Assembly: GCA_035253825.1 (NCBI GenBank) | Contig: DATFBM010000003.1 | Span: 1 to 64,000 of the forward strand | Length of the DNA: 64,000 nucleotides | Reading direction: 5' to 3' | Source: JACCTH01 sp035253825 | GTDB taxonomy: Bacteria; Actinomycetota; Acidimicrobiia; Spongiisociales; ZC4RG35 | Part shown: positions 16,184 through 23,833 of the stretch, in pieces | Layout: each line of letters opens with the position of its first letter | Position numbering within the stretch: position 1 is the stretch's first letter | The notes under the pieces: generated by a model | Seen by the model: only the letters and a program-made list of their open reading frames with translations | Told to the model about the DNA's origin: nothing | The model's database searches: none | Made by a program: the position numbers and the translations under genes

Positions 16184-17718
16184 ACGTCTGAGTCCGGGAA
16201 TGAGGCTTTGCGTTTGGCGACCCACTCGAGCAGTTCGATCTCCTTCGAGTCATCGAGGGCAGGCGGCTCGTACTCGGCGAGTAGCTGTTTCCACGACTCA
16301 TTGGCCCTTTGCGCCGCCTCGCGTCCCCCACCTTCCTGCCATTGCTCGAAGCTGTTGTTATCGGCGAGTCGACTACGCCAAAAGGCGGTCTCGAAGTTGG
16401 CCAACGTGTGCTCGTTGCCGAGAAAGTGCTGACCGGGAGGATTGTCGATGAGGGCAGCGATCGCTTGTCCGTTGTCGGTGAGGTCGATCCCGTTGATCAG
16501 AGCCGAGGCCATCGAGGCCTGGTCGGCATCGAGCACGAACTTTTCATAACCCATCGTCAGGCCGCCTTCCAACCAGCCCGCGGTGTGAAGGACGAAATTG
16601 GTCCCGGCCTGCATGGTCGGGAGGAAAGTGGCGGCGCTTTCGAAGGCGGCCTGGTAGTCAGCGGTCTTCGAGGCCGTGAGGTTGCCCCCGCTGCGGAATG
16701 GAACCCCGAGGCGTCGAGCGAGAGCCGCCACCACGAACAGGACCAGTGCGGGCTCCGGGGTCCCGAAGGTGGGAGCACCCGATTGCATGGAGATCGAGGA
16801 GGCGAAAGAACCGAAGACCACGGGAGCTCCCGGACGCACCATCTGGCAGAAAGCCATGCCTGCCATCGCCTCGGCCAGGGTCTGAGTAGCGGTGCCCGCC
16901 ACCGTCACCGGGGCCATCGCTCCGGCCAGGATGAAAGGGGTGATGAGACAGGCCTGATTGTTCTCGGCGTAGACCTTGGCCGAACCGAGCATGTTGTAGT
17001 CCCAGCTCATCGGCGAGTTGGCATTGCAAAGCGAGAGCAGCACTGTGTTGGATTCGATGAACTCCGCTCCGAAGAGGATCCGGACCATATCGACTGTGTC
17101 TTGGGCGCGCTCGGGTGCTGTCACCGAGCCCATGAAGGCCCGGTCGTGAAACTTGATATGCGACATGACCATGTCGAGGTGGCGCTTATTGACCGGGAGA
17201 TCGACCGGCTCGCATAGCGTTCCTCCTCCGTGATGAAGGGAGGGTGTCATGTGGGTGAGACGAGCGAAGTTCTCGAAGTCAGCCAGGGTGGCGTAGCGGC
17301 GCCCGTGATCAAGATCGCGGACGAAGGGCGATCCGTAGGCGGGGGCAAACACCATGTGAGGATCGCCGATCGTGACCGTGTGCTCGGGGTTGCGAGCGTG
17401 CTGAATGAACGTTCGGGGCGCAGTGGCCATGATGATCGAGCGCGCCAAGCCGGCGGGAAATCGGACCCTGGTCCCATCAACGTCGGCTCCACCAGCTCGA
17501 AAGATCTCGAGGCCCTCGGGGAATCCATGCACCTCGACCCCCACCTCGGCGAGCAACCGATCGGCATTGGCTTCGATTAGCGACAGGCCTTCTTCGTCGA
17601 GCACCTCGACCGGTTTCAGCCGCCGGGTGAGGAAAGGAACCGCCTCTATTGCCTTGGCGGTCCGGGCCGCCTGGCGGGCCGCTCGACCTCCGCTTCGTCT
17701 CCCCGGAGCCTGTTCCAT
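16180..17718 (-). CDS. Non-pyrrolysine MttB-family (quaternary amine):corrinoid methyltransferase
   Basis: A 512-aa member of the trimethylamine methyltransferase family (COG5598). Typical segments are GRAARQAAR near the N-terminus, the EANADRLLAEVGVEVHG helix, FAPAYGSPFVRDLD and SWDYNMLGSAKVY. There is no in-frame TAG, so this is not the pyrrolysine trimethylamine enzyme; such members demethylate glycine betaine (MtgB), proline betaine or carnitine. With betaine transport, BHMT and dimethylglycine genes nearby I infer glycine betaine, unproven. The ATG at 17718 lies inside a conserved repeat; a GTG at 17733 is an alternative start. It overlaps the metF-like gene by 4 bp. Confidence 0.9.
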   Translation of the reverse strand: MEQAPGRRSGGRAARQAARTAKAIEAVPFLTRRLKPVEVLDEEGLSLIEANADRLLAEVGVEVHGFPEGLEIFRAGGADVDGTRVRFPAGLARSIIMATAPRTFIQHARNPEHTVTIGDPHMVFAPAYGSPFVRDLDHGRRYATLADFENFARLTHMTPSLHHGGGTLCEPVDLPVNKRHLDMVMSHIKFHDRAFMGSVTAPERAQDTVDMVRILFGAEFIESNTVLLSLCNANSPMSWDYNMLGSAKVYAENNQACLITPFILAGAMAPVTVAGTATQTLAEAMAGMAFCQMVRPGAPVVFGSFASSISMQSGAPTFGTPEPALVLFVVAALARRLGVPFRSGGNLTASKTADYQAAFESAATFLPTMQAGTNFVLHTAGWLEGGLTMGYEKFVLDADQASMASALINGIDLTDNGQAIAALIDNPPGQHFLGNEHTLANFETAFWRSRLADNNSFEQWQEGGGREAAQRANESWKQLLAEYEPPALDDSKEIELLEWVAKRKASFPDSDV

Positions 17719-17747
17719 GATGCGGAATAACACTACATCCTGGAACA
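17711..17747. promoter_or_regulatory. 37-bp operator-like element, copy 2 (at mttB start)
   Basis: Perfect 7-bp inverted arms TGTTCCA and TGGAACA are separated by 23 bp, total span 37 bp. The element matches the one at 22203-22239 at 25 of 37 positions in the same register, including internal GAT, GG and CTACA blocks. It contains the putative mttB start codon. It is a candidate binding site for the IclR protein encoded in the operon. Confidence 0.6.
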
Positions 17748-17752
17748 AGGCC

Positions 17753-19699
17753 TCATCGCCGGCGGGACCGGACGGCAACCCTGGGCTCGGGCAGAGGAAG
17801 CAGGGTTTGCAGCCGGGGATAGGCGTCGGTCTTGTGAGGTATCGCCATGGCCGCCACGAACTTGTCCTGGAAGGAGGGCTCGACTGCGGTCTCGATCTTC
17901 TCGATGGTTCGAGCCACTGCCTCGATTTCGCGGCGGGACTCGCCCGAGAGAAGGGCCATCATCGCTCCCATGCCGGCCGCATTCCCCGCCCCCGAAACCC
18001 GAGCTGGATCGCAGTCGGGAACCAACCCCAGCGCCATCGCGTAGACCGGGTCGATATGGCTTCCAAATGCTCCGGCCAGCCGGATTTGGTCGACTTCGGA
18101 CACCCCCAGATGCTCCATCAGCAGATCACAACCGGCGCGGAGGGCGGCCTTGGCCAGTTGGATGGCGCGGACGTCGTTTTGGGTGATCAGGATCGCCGGC
18201 TCGTCGCAGAGCGTGTACGAGAAGGTCCGGCCTTCCCCAATGACCCGCGGCGAGCGACCCTCGTCGAGCACCACCCCATCGCTCGAGATGACACCGCTCA
18301 AGAAGAGCTCAGCGATGGCCTCGATGATCCCTGATCCGCAAATGCCGGTTACTTGCGAGGGGTCAAAGCCCTCCTCATCAGACCAGCCATCTTGTCCAAT
18401 GACTCGGAAACGCGGCTCCAAGGTGTCACGATCGATTCGAACCCGTTCGATGGCGCCCGGCGCGGCCCGCTGACCCGACGAGATCTGGGCGCCTTCGAAA
18501 GCCGGCCCGGTCGGACTTGAGGCCGCGAGTAAGCGCCGATCGTTGCCCAGAAGGATTTCGGCATTGGTGCCGACGTCCACCACCAACATCGTCGCGAGCT
18601 GGCGGTGGGGTCCCTCCGACAACGTCACACCCGACGCATCGGCTCCGACGTGTCCGGCGATGCAAGGCAGCGTGTAAACCACTGCTCCCTCATGGACACC
18701 GAGGCCCAGTGCGCGGGCGGGCGTCTCCAAAGCGGCGGTAGTTACCAAAGCGAACGGCGCGGTGCCGAGCTGACGGGGATCAAAGCCGAGCACGAGGTGA
18801 TGCATGATCGGATTTCCCACTAACGCGATCTCGAGGATGTCGGTGCGGGCGAAGCCGGCCTCATCAACCAGGTCGCCGATCAACTGATCGATCGCCTCGC
18901 GCACCTCCTTCGTGAGGCGCTCCTCTCCCCCCTCGTTCATCATGATGTAGGAGACCCGACTCATGAGATCTTCTCCAAACCGGATCTGTGGGTTCATCCG
19001 CCCGGCCGAGGCCAGCACCGCCCCAGTAAAGAGATCGCAGAGGTGGCCGGCGATCGTGGTCGATCCGACATCGAACGCCACCCCGAGTGCCAGATCACGA
19101 AAACCGGGCCATATCCCGATGATCCGGGAGCCTTGCCGCACGGCGACGGTGACTTGCCACTCGCCTCGTCGCAGCACTGCCTGCAAATGCGGTAACACCT
19201 CCGGTTCGAATTCGAGACCGACGAGATCCCACTCGGCTTCTAGGGCCGCCAAGGTCCGTTCGGCGTCGCCGGTTGGGCTCGCCAGATCGGGCTCTTTGAC
19301 CTCCACATAATGGAGCCGAACGACCGGGTCCACCGGGAGCGAATCAACCTCGGCCCTCTTGCGAACGACCTGTCGGTGGACCTGGCTCTCCGCTGGAACA
19401 TCGATGACTACGTCGTCTGTGATCGTGGCGGCGCATCCGAGGCGGTAGCCCGCCAATAAAGGCCGGCGACCGTGATATTCCGCCTCGGTTTCGGCGGGAG
19501 CCGAAAGTCGATCTTCCCGCCCCTCGATCCCTGGCCGGCTCCCCACGGTGATCTGACAGCGGCCACAGATTCCCCGCCCGCCGCAAACGGAATCGAGGTC
19601 AACCCCCAAAGCCCGGGCGGCGTCGAGGACCGTGGTCCCAGCGGCAAAGGTTCCCCGGCGGCCCGATGGGGTGAACACAACCTGGTGCGGTACGGTCAT
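17753..19699 (-). CDS. [2Fe-2S]/ASKHA-domain reductive activator of corrinoid protein (RamA/RACE type, DUF4445)
   Basis: A 648-aa protein. The N-terminal plant-type ferredoxin domain has Cys39, 45, 48 and 89 (CGGRGICGRC ... RLGCA). A middle linker is followed by an ASKHA ATPase-like domain with GVAFDVGSTTIAG, VVDVGTNAEILLG, GPAFEGAQISSG and ICGSGIIEAIAELF. Such proteins use ATP to drive reduction of Co(II) corrinoid to the active Co(I) state after adventitious oxidation. It lies between the methyl-THF methyltransferase and mttB and is expected to reactivate the corrinoid protein at 21496-22197. Confidence 0.92.
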   Translation of the reverse strand: MTVPHQVVFTPSGRRGTFAAGTTVLDAARALGVDLDSVCGGRGICGRCQITVGSRPGIEGREDRLSAPAETEAEYHGRRPLLAGYRLGCAATITDDVVIDVPAESQVHRQVVRKRAEVDSLPVDPVVRLHYVEVKEPDLASPTGDAERTLAALEAEWDLVGLEFEPEVLPHLQAVLRRGEWQVTVAVRQGSRIIGIWPGFRDLALGVAFDVGSTTIAGHLCDLFTGAVLASAGRMNPQIRFGEDLMSRVSYIMMNEGGEERLTKEVREAIDQLIGDLVDEAGFARTDILEIALVGNPIMHHLVLGFDPRQLGTAPFALVTTAALETPARALGLGVHEGAVVYTLPCIAGHVGADASGVTLSEGPHRQLATMLVVDVGTNAEILLGNDRRLLAASSPTGPAFEGAQISSGQRAAPGAIERVRIDRDTLEPRFRVIGQDGWSDEEGFDPSQVTGICGSGIIEAIAELFLSGVISSDGVVLDEGRSPRVIGEGRTFSYTLCDEPAILITQNDVRAIQLAKAALRAGCDLLMEHLGVSEVDQIRLAGAFGSHIDPVYAMALGLVPDCDPARVSGAGNAAGMGAMMALLSGESRREIEAVARTIEKIETAVEPSFQDKFVAAMAIPHKTDAYPRLQTLLPLPEPRVAVRSRRR

Positions 19700-19713
19700 G
19701 GTCCGGTCAGTCG

Positions 19714-20607
19714 TTACGGCCCGCGCCGCCGATTACCTCGTCGGCGAGAACTCTCCTCCTCGGCGGGCTGTCGATGCGACCGGATCCAGCGAGCGCAGTG
19801 AAGGTCGTGACCGGCCAGCACATCGGCGGCCATCACCGCTTCCCGGATCGGAGCCTCCAATGGATTCGTGATCGCCGACGTCATTCCCGCGCCAATCGCC
19901 ATCGTCAAGAAGGCGGCGTTGATCCCGGCTCGATTGGGCAAGCCGAAGCTGATGTTGGAAGCTCCACAGGTCGTATTCACCCCAAGCTCGTTGCGGAGCC
20001 GGCCGATCAATCGAAAAACCTGGCGGCCCGCCGTACCCATAGCGCCGATCGGCATCACCAGGGGGTCGACGACGATGTCCTCCTTCTCGATCCCGTAGTC
20101 GGATGCCCGGTTGACGATCTTCTTGGCCACCTCGAAGCGAACGTCGGGATCTTCTGAAATCCCGCTCTCGTCGTTGCTGATCGCTACCACTGCCGCTCCG
20201 TACTTGGCTACCAACGGCAGTACCTGCTCGAGTCGCTCTTCCTCGCCCGTCACCGAGTTGACCAGAGGCTTTCCCTCGTACACCTCTAGACCGGCTTTCA
20301 ATGCTTCTACGATCGATGAGTCGATGGAAAGAGGTACGTCGGTCAAGGACTGCACTAGCTGGATCGCCTTAGCCAACAAAGCCGGTTCATCGGCCAGCGG
20401 AATCCCGGCGTTGACGTCAAGCATCGGGGCTCCCGCTTCTACCTGAGCAAGGGCGTCCTTCTCCACCCGAGAGAAGTCGCCGTTTCGCATCTCCTCGGCG
20501 AGGAGCTTGCGACCGGTGGGATTGATTCTCTCTCCGATCATCACGAAAGGCCGATCGAAGCCGATCACTACTTCCCGCGTGGAGGAGGAAAGGACGGTGT
20601 CTGTCAC
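19714..20607 (-). CDS. Methyltetrahydrofolate:corrinoid methyltransferase (MtgA/AcsE-like)
   Basis: A 297-aa pterin-binding TIM-barrel with MIGERINPTGRK, MLDVNAGIPLAD, PLSIDSS, VNSVTGE, CGASNISFGLPNR. It should transfer the methyl group between the Co(III)-methyl corrinoid protein and tetrahydrofolate. In this operon the likely net direction is corrinoid to THF. The last ~25 residues are Arg/Glu-rich and look non-conserved. The start overlaps the upstream gene's stop (ATGA), and 14 bp separate it from the activator gene. Confidence 0.93.
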   Translation of the reverse strand: MTDTVLSSSTREVVIGFDRPFVMIGERINPTGRKLLAEEMRNGDFSRVEKDALAQVEAGAPMLDVNAGIPLADEPALLAKAIQLVQSLTDVPLSIDSSIVEALKAGLEVYEGKPLVNSVTGEEERLEQVLPLVAKYGAAVVAISNDESGISEDPDVRFEVAKKIVNRASDYGIEKEDIVVDPLVMPIGAMGTAGRQVFRLIGRLRNELGVNTTCGASNISFGLPNRAGINAAFLTMAIGAGMTSAITNPLEAPIREAVMAADVLAGHDLHCARWIRSHRQPAEEESSRRRGNRRRGP

Positions 20608-20900
20608 CGCACCCCGCCCTTGCCAGCGATGTCGTTTAGGACCTCAGGTGAGAACTCAGCTTCCAGCCGCTTCGCCTCTGCCGCCGCTTCCGCTTCGAGA
20701 TCGTCTCCGCACGATCGAGTATCACGCGCCCACTCGTTGAGATACTCATCGGTGCCAAAGAGGCCGGCGTACATCGCTGCCCGGTCGATGGCGACTTGAA
20801 AGCGAGGCGAAAGCTCGCGTCGGGCGCTCTCCCGGCCCCGCTTCGCTACCACCTGGGCGGGTATGTCACGCCAGCGGATGACAGTTAGCTCGGCGCTCAT
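20604..20900 (-). CDS. 'Virulence factor' family small protein (PF13769-like)
   Basis: A 98-aa soluble protein beginning LTVIRWRDIPAQVVAKRG. Proteins of this type are named 'virulence factor' for historical reasons but are found next to methyl-THF:corrinoid methyltransferases and DUF1638 in betaine/methylamine gene sets, as here. It overlaps both neighbours by 4 bp (ATGA), so fixed stoichiometry with the corrinoid and methyltransferase proteins is likely. The molecular role is unknown; an accessory or structural subunit of the methyl-transfer complex is my inference. Confidence 0.8.
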   Translation of the reverse strand: MSAELTVIRWRDIPAQVVAKRGRESARRELSPRFQVAIDRAAMYAGLFGTDEYLNEWARDTRSCGDDLEAEAAAEAKRLEAEFSPEVLNDIAGKGGVR

Positions 20901-21499
20901 GCCACCGAACCGGCCGCAGCTGCGATCGCCGGCTCGAAGTCTCCATAGCCGACATGGTGGTGCTCGAATGCGAGCCCGAGCTTCTGTGCCGCCGCTTGAG
21001 CCTTCTGCAGGAGATCATTCGACGAGATCTGCGAGAGATAGATCACTCGCCGGTAGTTGCCGAAGTAGTCGTCACGAAGCTCTGGCCAGCGGTCGAGGCC
21101 CAGCCCGTGCCAGACCAGGCGATCGAAATGCTTCACCAAGAAGTCGGTGAGGTAGAACGTGGCGGGATCCTCTTCGTGAATGCGAGCGAAGCGATCGGCT
21201 CCGGCGAAGAACTCGTAACAGTGGGCGCCGGGAAGGCGCTCGATTCCGCGCTCATCGAGCAACCGGTCGAGGGTGCCCCCGGTGCCGCAGTCGGCATAGC
21301 CAACAAAGACCGATTCGTATCGCCCGCTGGCCCGATCGAGGCGCTCGCGGACCGCGTCAGTGATCAACTGAGGAGTGTTGTGCAAGACGGCCGGGAGGCA
21401 CTCAATGTCGACCCAGTCGAACCGGGCCCCTTTCAGGACATCGCCGAGCTCGCGAGCAAGAGCTCCACAGGCGATGATGAGGACCCGCCCGGTTTTCAT
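20897..21499 (-). CDS. DUF1638 family protein
   Basis: A 200-aa protein with the DUF1638 features IACGALARE near the N-terminus, HNTP, VFVGYADCGTGG and GAHCYEFFAG. The Cys and His residues in ADCGTGG and GAHCYEF could bind a metal. It lies between the corrinoid protein and the 'virulence factor' gene with 4-bp overlaps on both sides, which ties it to corrinoid-dependent methyl transfer. Function undetermined; possibly corrinoid handling or metal delivery (inference). Confidence 0.85.
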   Translation of the reverse strand: MKTGRVLIIACGALARELGDVLKGARFDWVDIECLPAVLHNTPQLITDAVRERLDRASGRYESVFVGYADCGTGGTLDRLLDERGIERLPGAHCYEFFAGADRFARIHEEDPATFYLTDFLVKHFDRLVWHGLGLDRWPELRDDYFGNYRRVIYLSQISSNDLLQKAQAAAQKLGLAFEHHHVGYGDFEPAIAAAAGSVA

Positions 21500-22197
21500 G
21501 GATCCTCACCGGCGGTCATCCGGCGGGCCAAGACCAGGGCCTCTGCGGTCTCGGCCGCAACGGCCGCATCACGGCAGTAGGCGTCGGCACCCACTGCTTT
21601 CCCGAACTCTTCGTTGAGCGGAGCACCACCGACCAGCACGATGTAGTCGTCGCGGATCCCCTTCTCTTTCAGGGTGTCGATGACCACCTTCATGTAGGGC
21701 ATGGTGGTGGTGAGCAGCGCCGACATCCCCAAGATGTCGGGCTTGTGCTCTTCGAGGGCGGCGATGAACCGATCGGCGTCGGTATTGATGCCGAGGTTGA
21801 TGACCTCGAAACCGGCGCCTTCGAGCATCATCGCCACCAGATTCTTGCCGATGTCGTGGATATCGCCCTTGACGGTTCCAATTACCACCTTGCCGATGGT
21901 TTGGGCGCCGGTTTCGGCTAGCAATGGGCGCAGGACCTCCATGCCGGCCTTCATCGCGTTGGCGGCCAGCAAAACCTCGGGGACGAAAAGGATGCCGTCC
22001 CGGAAATCGATGCCGACAATGCGCATGCCCTCGACCAGGGCCTCGTTGAGGACCCGCTGGGCGTCCCAGCCGCGACCCAGCAGAATGTTGGTGCCCTCAA
22101 CGATCTCGGGGGCCAGACCGTCGTAAAGGTCGTCATGCATCTGGTGGACGAGGTCGTCGTCGGCCAGGGAATTGAGATCGAGTTCTGCTTCAGCCAT
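21496..22197 (-). CDS. Corrinoid (B12-binding) methyl-carrier protein, MttC/MtgC type
   Basis: A 233-aa two-domain corrinoid protein: a helical cap (about 1-100) and a B12-binding Rossmann domain with the signature GDIHDIGKN, His114 being the cobalt ligand, plus LGMSALLTTTMPYM and VLVGGAPLNEEFG. It shuttles the methyl group from the MttB-like enzyme to the methyl-THF methyltransferase. It is the first gene of the nine-gene operon, 69 bp from the divergent selD start. A 37-bp operator-like element sits 5 bp upstream of its ATG. No cobalamin riboswitch is visible. Confidence 0.94.
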   Translation of the reverse strand: MAEAELDLNSLADDDLVHQMHDDLYDGLAPEIVEGTNILLGRGWDAQRVLNEALVEGMRIVGIDFRDGILFVPEVLLAANAMKAGMEVLRPLLAETGAQTIGKVVIGTVKGDIHDIGKNLVAMMLEGAGFEVINLGINTDADRFIAALEEHKPDILGMSALLTTTMPYMKVVIDTLKEKGIRDDYIVLVGGAPLNEEFGKAVGADAYCRDAAVAAETAEALVLARRMTAGEDP

Positions 22198-22202
22198 CTC
22201 CG

Positions 22203-22239
22203 TGTTCCACGATATGGGACGGTGCTACAGAGTGGAACA
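22203..22239. promoter_or_regulatory. 37-bp operator-like element, copy 1 (mtgC/selD intergenic)
   Basis: Perfect 8-bp inverted arms TGTTCCAC and GTGGAACA are separated by 21 bp. The element lies 5 bp upstream of the corrinoid-protein ATG and 27 bp from the divergent selD start. The same 37-bp geometry and 25 identical positions recur at 17711-17747. It could control both the demethylation operon and selD. Confidence 0.65.
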
Positions 22240-22266
22240 TTAGCCGGACCCATTACCGTCACCATC

Positions 22267-23307
22267 GTGGCGCAGGCCCGGTTGACAGCTTTTTCGCATG
22301 GGGCTGGATGCGGTTGCAAGCTCTCCCCCGACGAGCTCTTCTCGATCCTTAGGCCCCTGCAATCGCACCCCGCTCTGGATGCGCCCGACCTCGTGGTTGG
22401 GCTCGCCACCTCCGATGATGCCGGGGTCTGGAGGCTTCCGTCGGGGGACCTTCTCTTGCAGTCGGTCGATTTCTTCACCCCGATCGTCGACGATGCCTAT
22501 GAATGGGGCCAGATCGCGGCCGCCAACGCCCTATCCGACATCTACGCGATGGGTGGCCGACCGCTCACCGCTCTGCAGTTGGTGGCATGGCCACGTGACG
22601 GTCTTTCCTTCGAGCTGCTGGGCGACGTCGTGCGTGGAGGGGCGGACATGATGGCTGCGGCCGGAGCCACGATCATCGGCGGCCATTCCATCGACGACGC
22701 CGAGCCCAAATACGGATTCTCTGTCCTCGGGACCGCGACCGAACTCATCACCAACGCCGGGGGGCGGCCGGGCGACCAGCTGGTGCTGACCAAGCCCCTC
22801 GGAACCGGGATCGTTACCACCGCCTTGAAGGCCGACTCGTGTCCTCCGGACCTGGCGAAGCAAGCGGTGGGTCTGATGACCACTCTCAACGACCGGGCAG
22901 TGCAGCCAATGATCGAGCACCAGGCCCATGCTGCCACCGACATCACCGGCTTCGGCCTCCTCGGTCACCTCCGCGAGGTGCTCCAGGCCTCAGGAATTGC
23001 CGCCGTGATCGACCCCGACGCGGTGCCGGTCCTTCCGGGAGTCGTCGATCTGGTAGCCGGACACTATCCCGGCGGGAGCCGGCGCAACTTGGAGTCGGTT
23101 CGACAATTTATCTCGGGGCAACTCCCCGACCAGAACCTATTCAAGGTCCTGGCCGACGCTCAGACCTCCGGGGGCATACTCATCGCTATCGCCCCCGAGC
23201 GCACCGAAGAATTGGTATCTGATCTCTTGGAGGCCGGGTGCCCGAGCGCCGCCATCATCGGAGGGCTGGCGGCGGGCGCGCCCGGAATCTCCTTCGTCAA
23301 TAGGTAA
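22267..23307 (+). CDS. selD: Selenophosphate synthetase (selenide, water dikinase)
   Basis: A 346-aa protein starting at the GTG at 22267. SHGAGCGCK near the N-terminus holds the catalytic Cys15 and Lys18 (E. coli Cys17/Lys20). ATP-binding segments follow (DDAGVWRL, QSVDFFTPIVDD, ANALSDIYAMGG, DITGFGLLGHL). It makes selenophosphate, the Se donor for SelA. The active site is Cys, not Sec. The start is supported because the family begins a few residues before the SHGAG motif; the longer upstream frame overlaps the operator and the corrinoid gene. It runs divergent from the demethylation operon and overlaps the dsrE-like gene 3' end by 11 bp. Confidence 0.95.
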   Translation: MAQARLTAFSHGAGCGCKLSPDELFSILRPLQSHPALDAPDLVVGLATSDDAGVWRLPSGDLLLQSVDFFTPIVDDAYEWGQIAAANALSDIYAMGGRPLTALQLVAWPRDGLSFELLGDVVRGGADMMAAAGATIIGGHSIDDAEPKYGFSVLGTATELITNAGGRPGDQLVLTKPLGTGIVTTALKADSCPPDLAKQAVGLMTTLNDRAVQPMIEHQAHAATDITGFGLLGHLREVLQASGIAAVIDPDAVPVLPGVVDLVAGHYPGGSRRNLESVRQFISGQLPDQNLFKVLADAQTSGGILIAIAPERTEELVSDLLEAGCPSAAIIGGLAAGAPGISFVNR

Positions 23308-23659
23308 TCACCCGATCAGCGGAGAACGCCTGCTCCACCAAGTCCTTCGGGGTTGCGAATCTTGCCTGCTTTGACCCGAGATCGGCCTCCGTCACACCCC
23401 GGGTAGTGGACGACGCCCGGGAGACGAGGATCGGAACTCCTTGGGCAACCAGGCTGAGGATATTTTCGGAAATGGAGCCGAGGCCGGGGGTCTCGATCGC
23501 GTTCATGACCTGGTCCTTCATGAAATGGACCGACTCACCGACGAAGAAGAGAGTCACCTGATGGCCTTCTTGACAAGCCGCCAGGGCAACGAGGCACCCC
23601 ACCGCAACCGGAGTCGGGTTGTCCGGGCCGTGGGTCATCTGAACAAGCATCGATCCCAT
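23297..23659 (-). CDS. DsrE/DsrF-like protein lacking the usual cysteines
   Basis: A 120-aa DsrE-family fold: HGPDNPTPVAVGCLVALAAC, VTLFFVGESVHFM, then VPILVSRASSTTRGVTEADL and a terminal ADRVITY. Where related proteins typically carry Cys residues (VCxxCxxxRG type), this one has Ser/Arg. The ATG at 23659 follows a GGAG ribosome binding site. It is the last gene of the selA-selB-tRNA-Sec string. Its frame ends with TGA; downstream codons do not look coding, so this is a real stop. A role in Se/S handling is suggested only by position. Confidence 0.78.
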   Translation of the reverse strand: MGSMLVQMTHGPDNPTPVAVGCLVALAACQEGHQVTLFFVGESVHFMKDQVMNAIETPGLGSISENILSLVAQGVPILVSRASSTTRGVTEADLGSKQARFATPKDLVEQAFSADRVITY

Positions 23660-23721
23660 CAGGTCTCCTCTCCGCTCTGAATGCAATTACGTGCGGTTTC
23701 CGCATGTACGAGCTTTCGGTT

Positions 23722-23816
23722 TGGCGGAGGCGGACGGGAATCGAACCCGCCAGGGACCCTGAGGCCCCTCATCGGTTTTGAAGACCGAGGAGCCCACCAG
23801 GCGCTCGGACGCCTCC
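23722..23816 (-). tRNA. selC: tRNA-Sec (TCA)
   Basis: A 95-nt tRNA with encoded CCA: acceptor GGAGGCG/CGCCTCC with discriminator G, an anticodon stem CGGT/ACCG around CTTCAAA (anticodon TCA at 23781-23779), a very long variable arm, and T-loop GTTCGATTC. The long acceptor/variable arm and UCA anticodon mark it as selenocysteine tRNA. The eighth acceptor position looks mismatched (T/C). It lies just after selB on the same strand. Confidence 0.95.
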
Positions 23817-23833
23817 GGGAACGAGGCTACCCG

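Noticed and set aside
16180..17718. Pyrrolysine-containing trimethylamine methyltransferase (MttB proper)
   Set aside because: No in-frame TAG is present and no pyl genes are seen; the protein reads through without interruption, as in betaine/carnitine-type members.
22198..22266. Cobalamin riboswitch upstream of the corrinoid protein gene
   Set aside because: The 69-bp interval is too short and lacks the B12-box; it holds the inverted 37-bp element instead.
23297..23299. TGA at the end of the DsrE-like gene as another selenocysteine codon
   Set aside because: The protein already ends at the family's usual C-terminus (ADRVITY), downstream codons look non-coding and overlap the selD 3' end.
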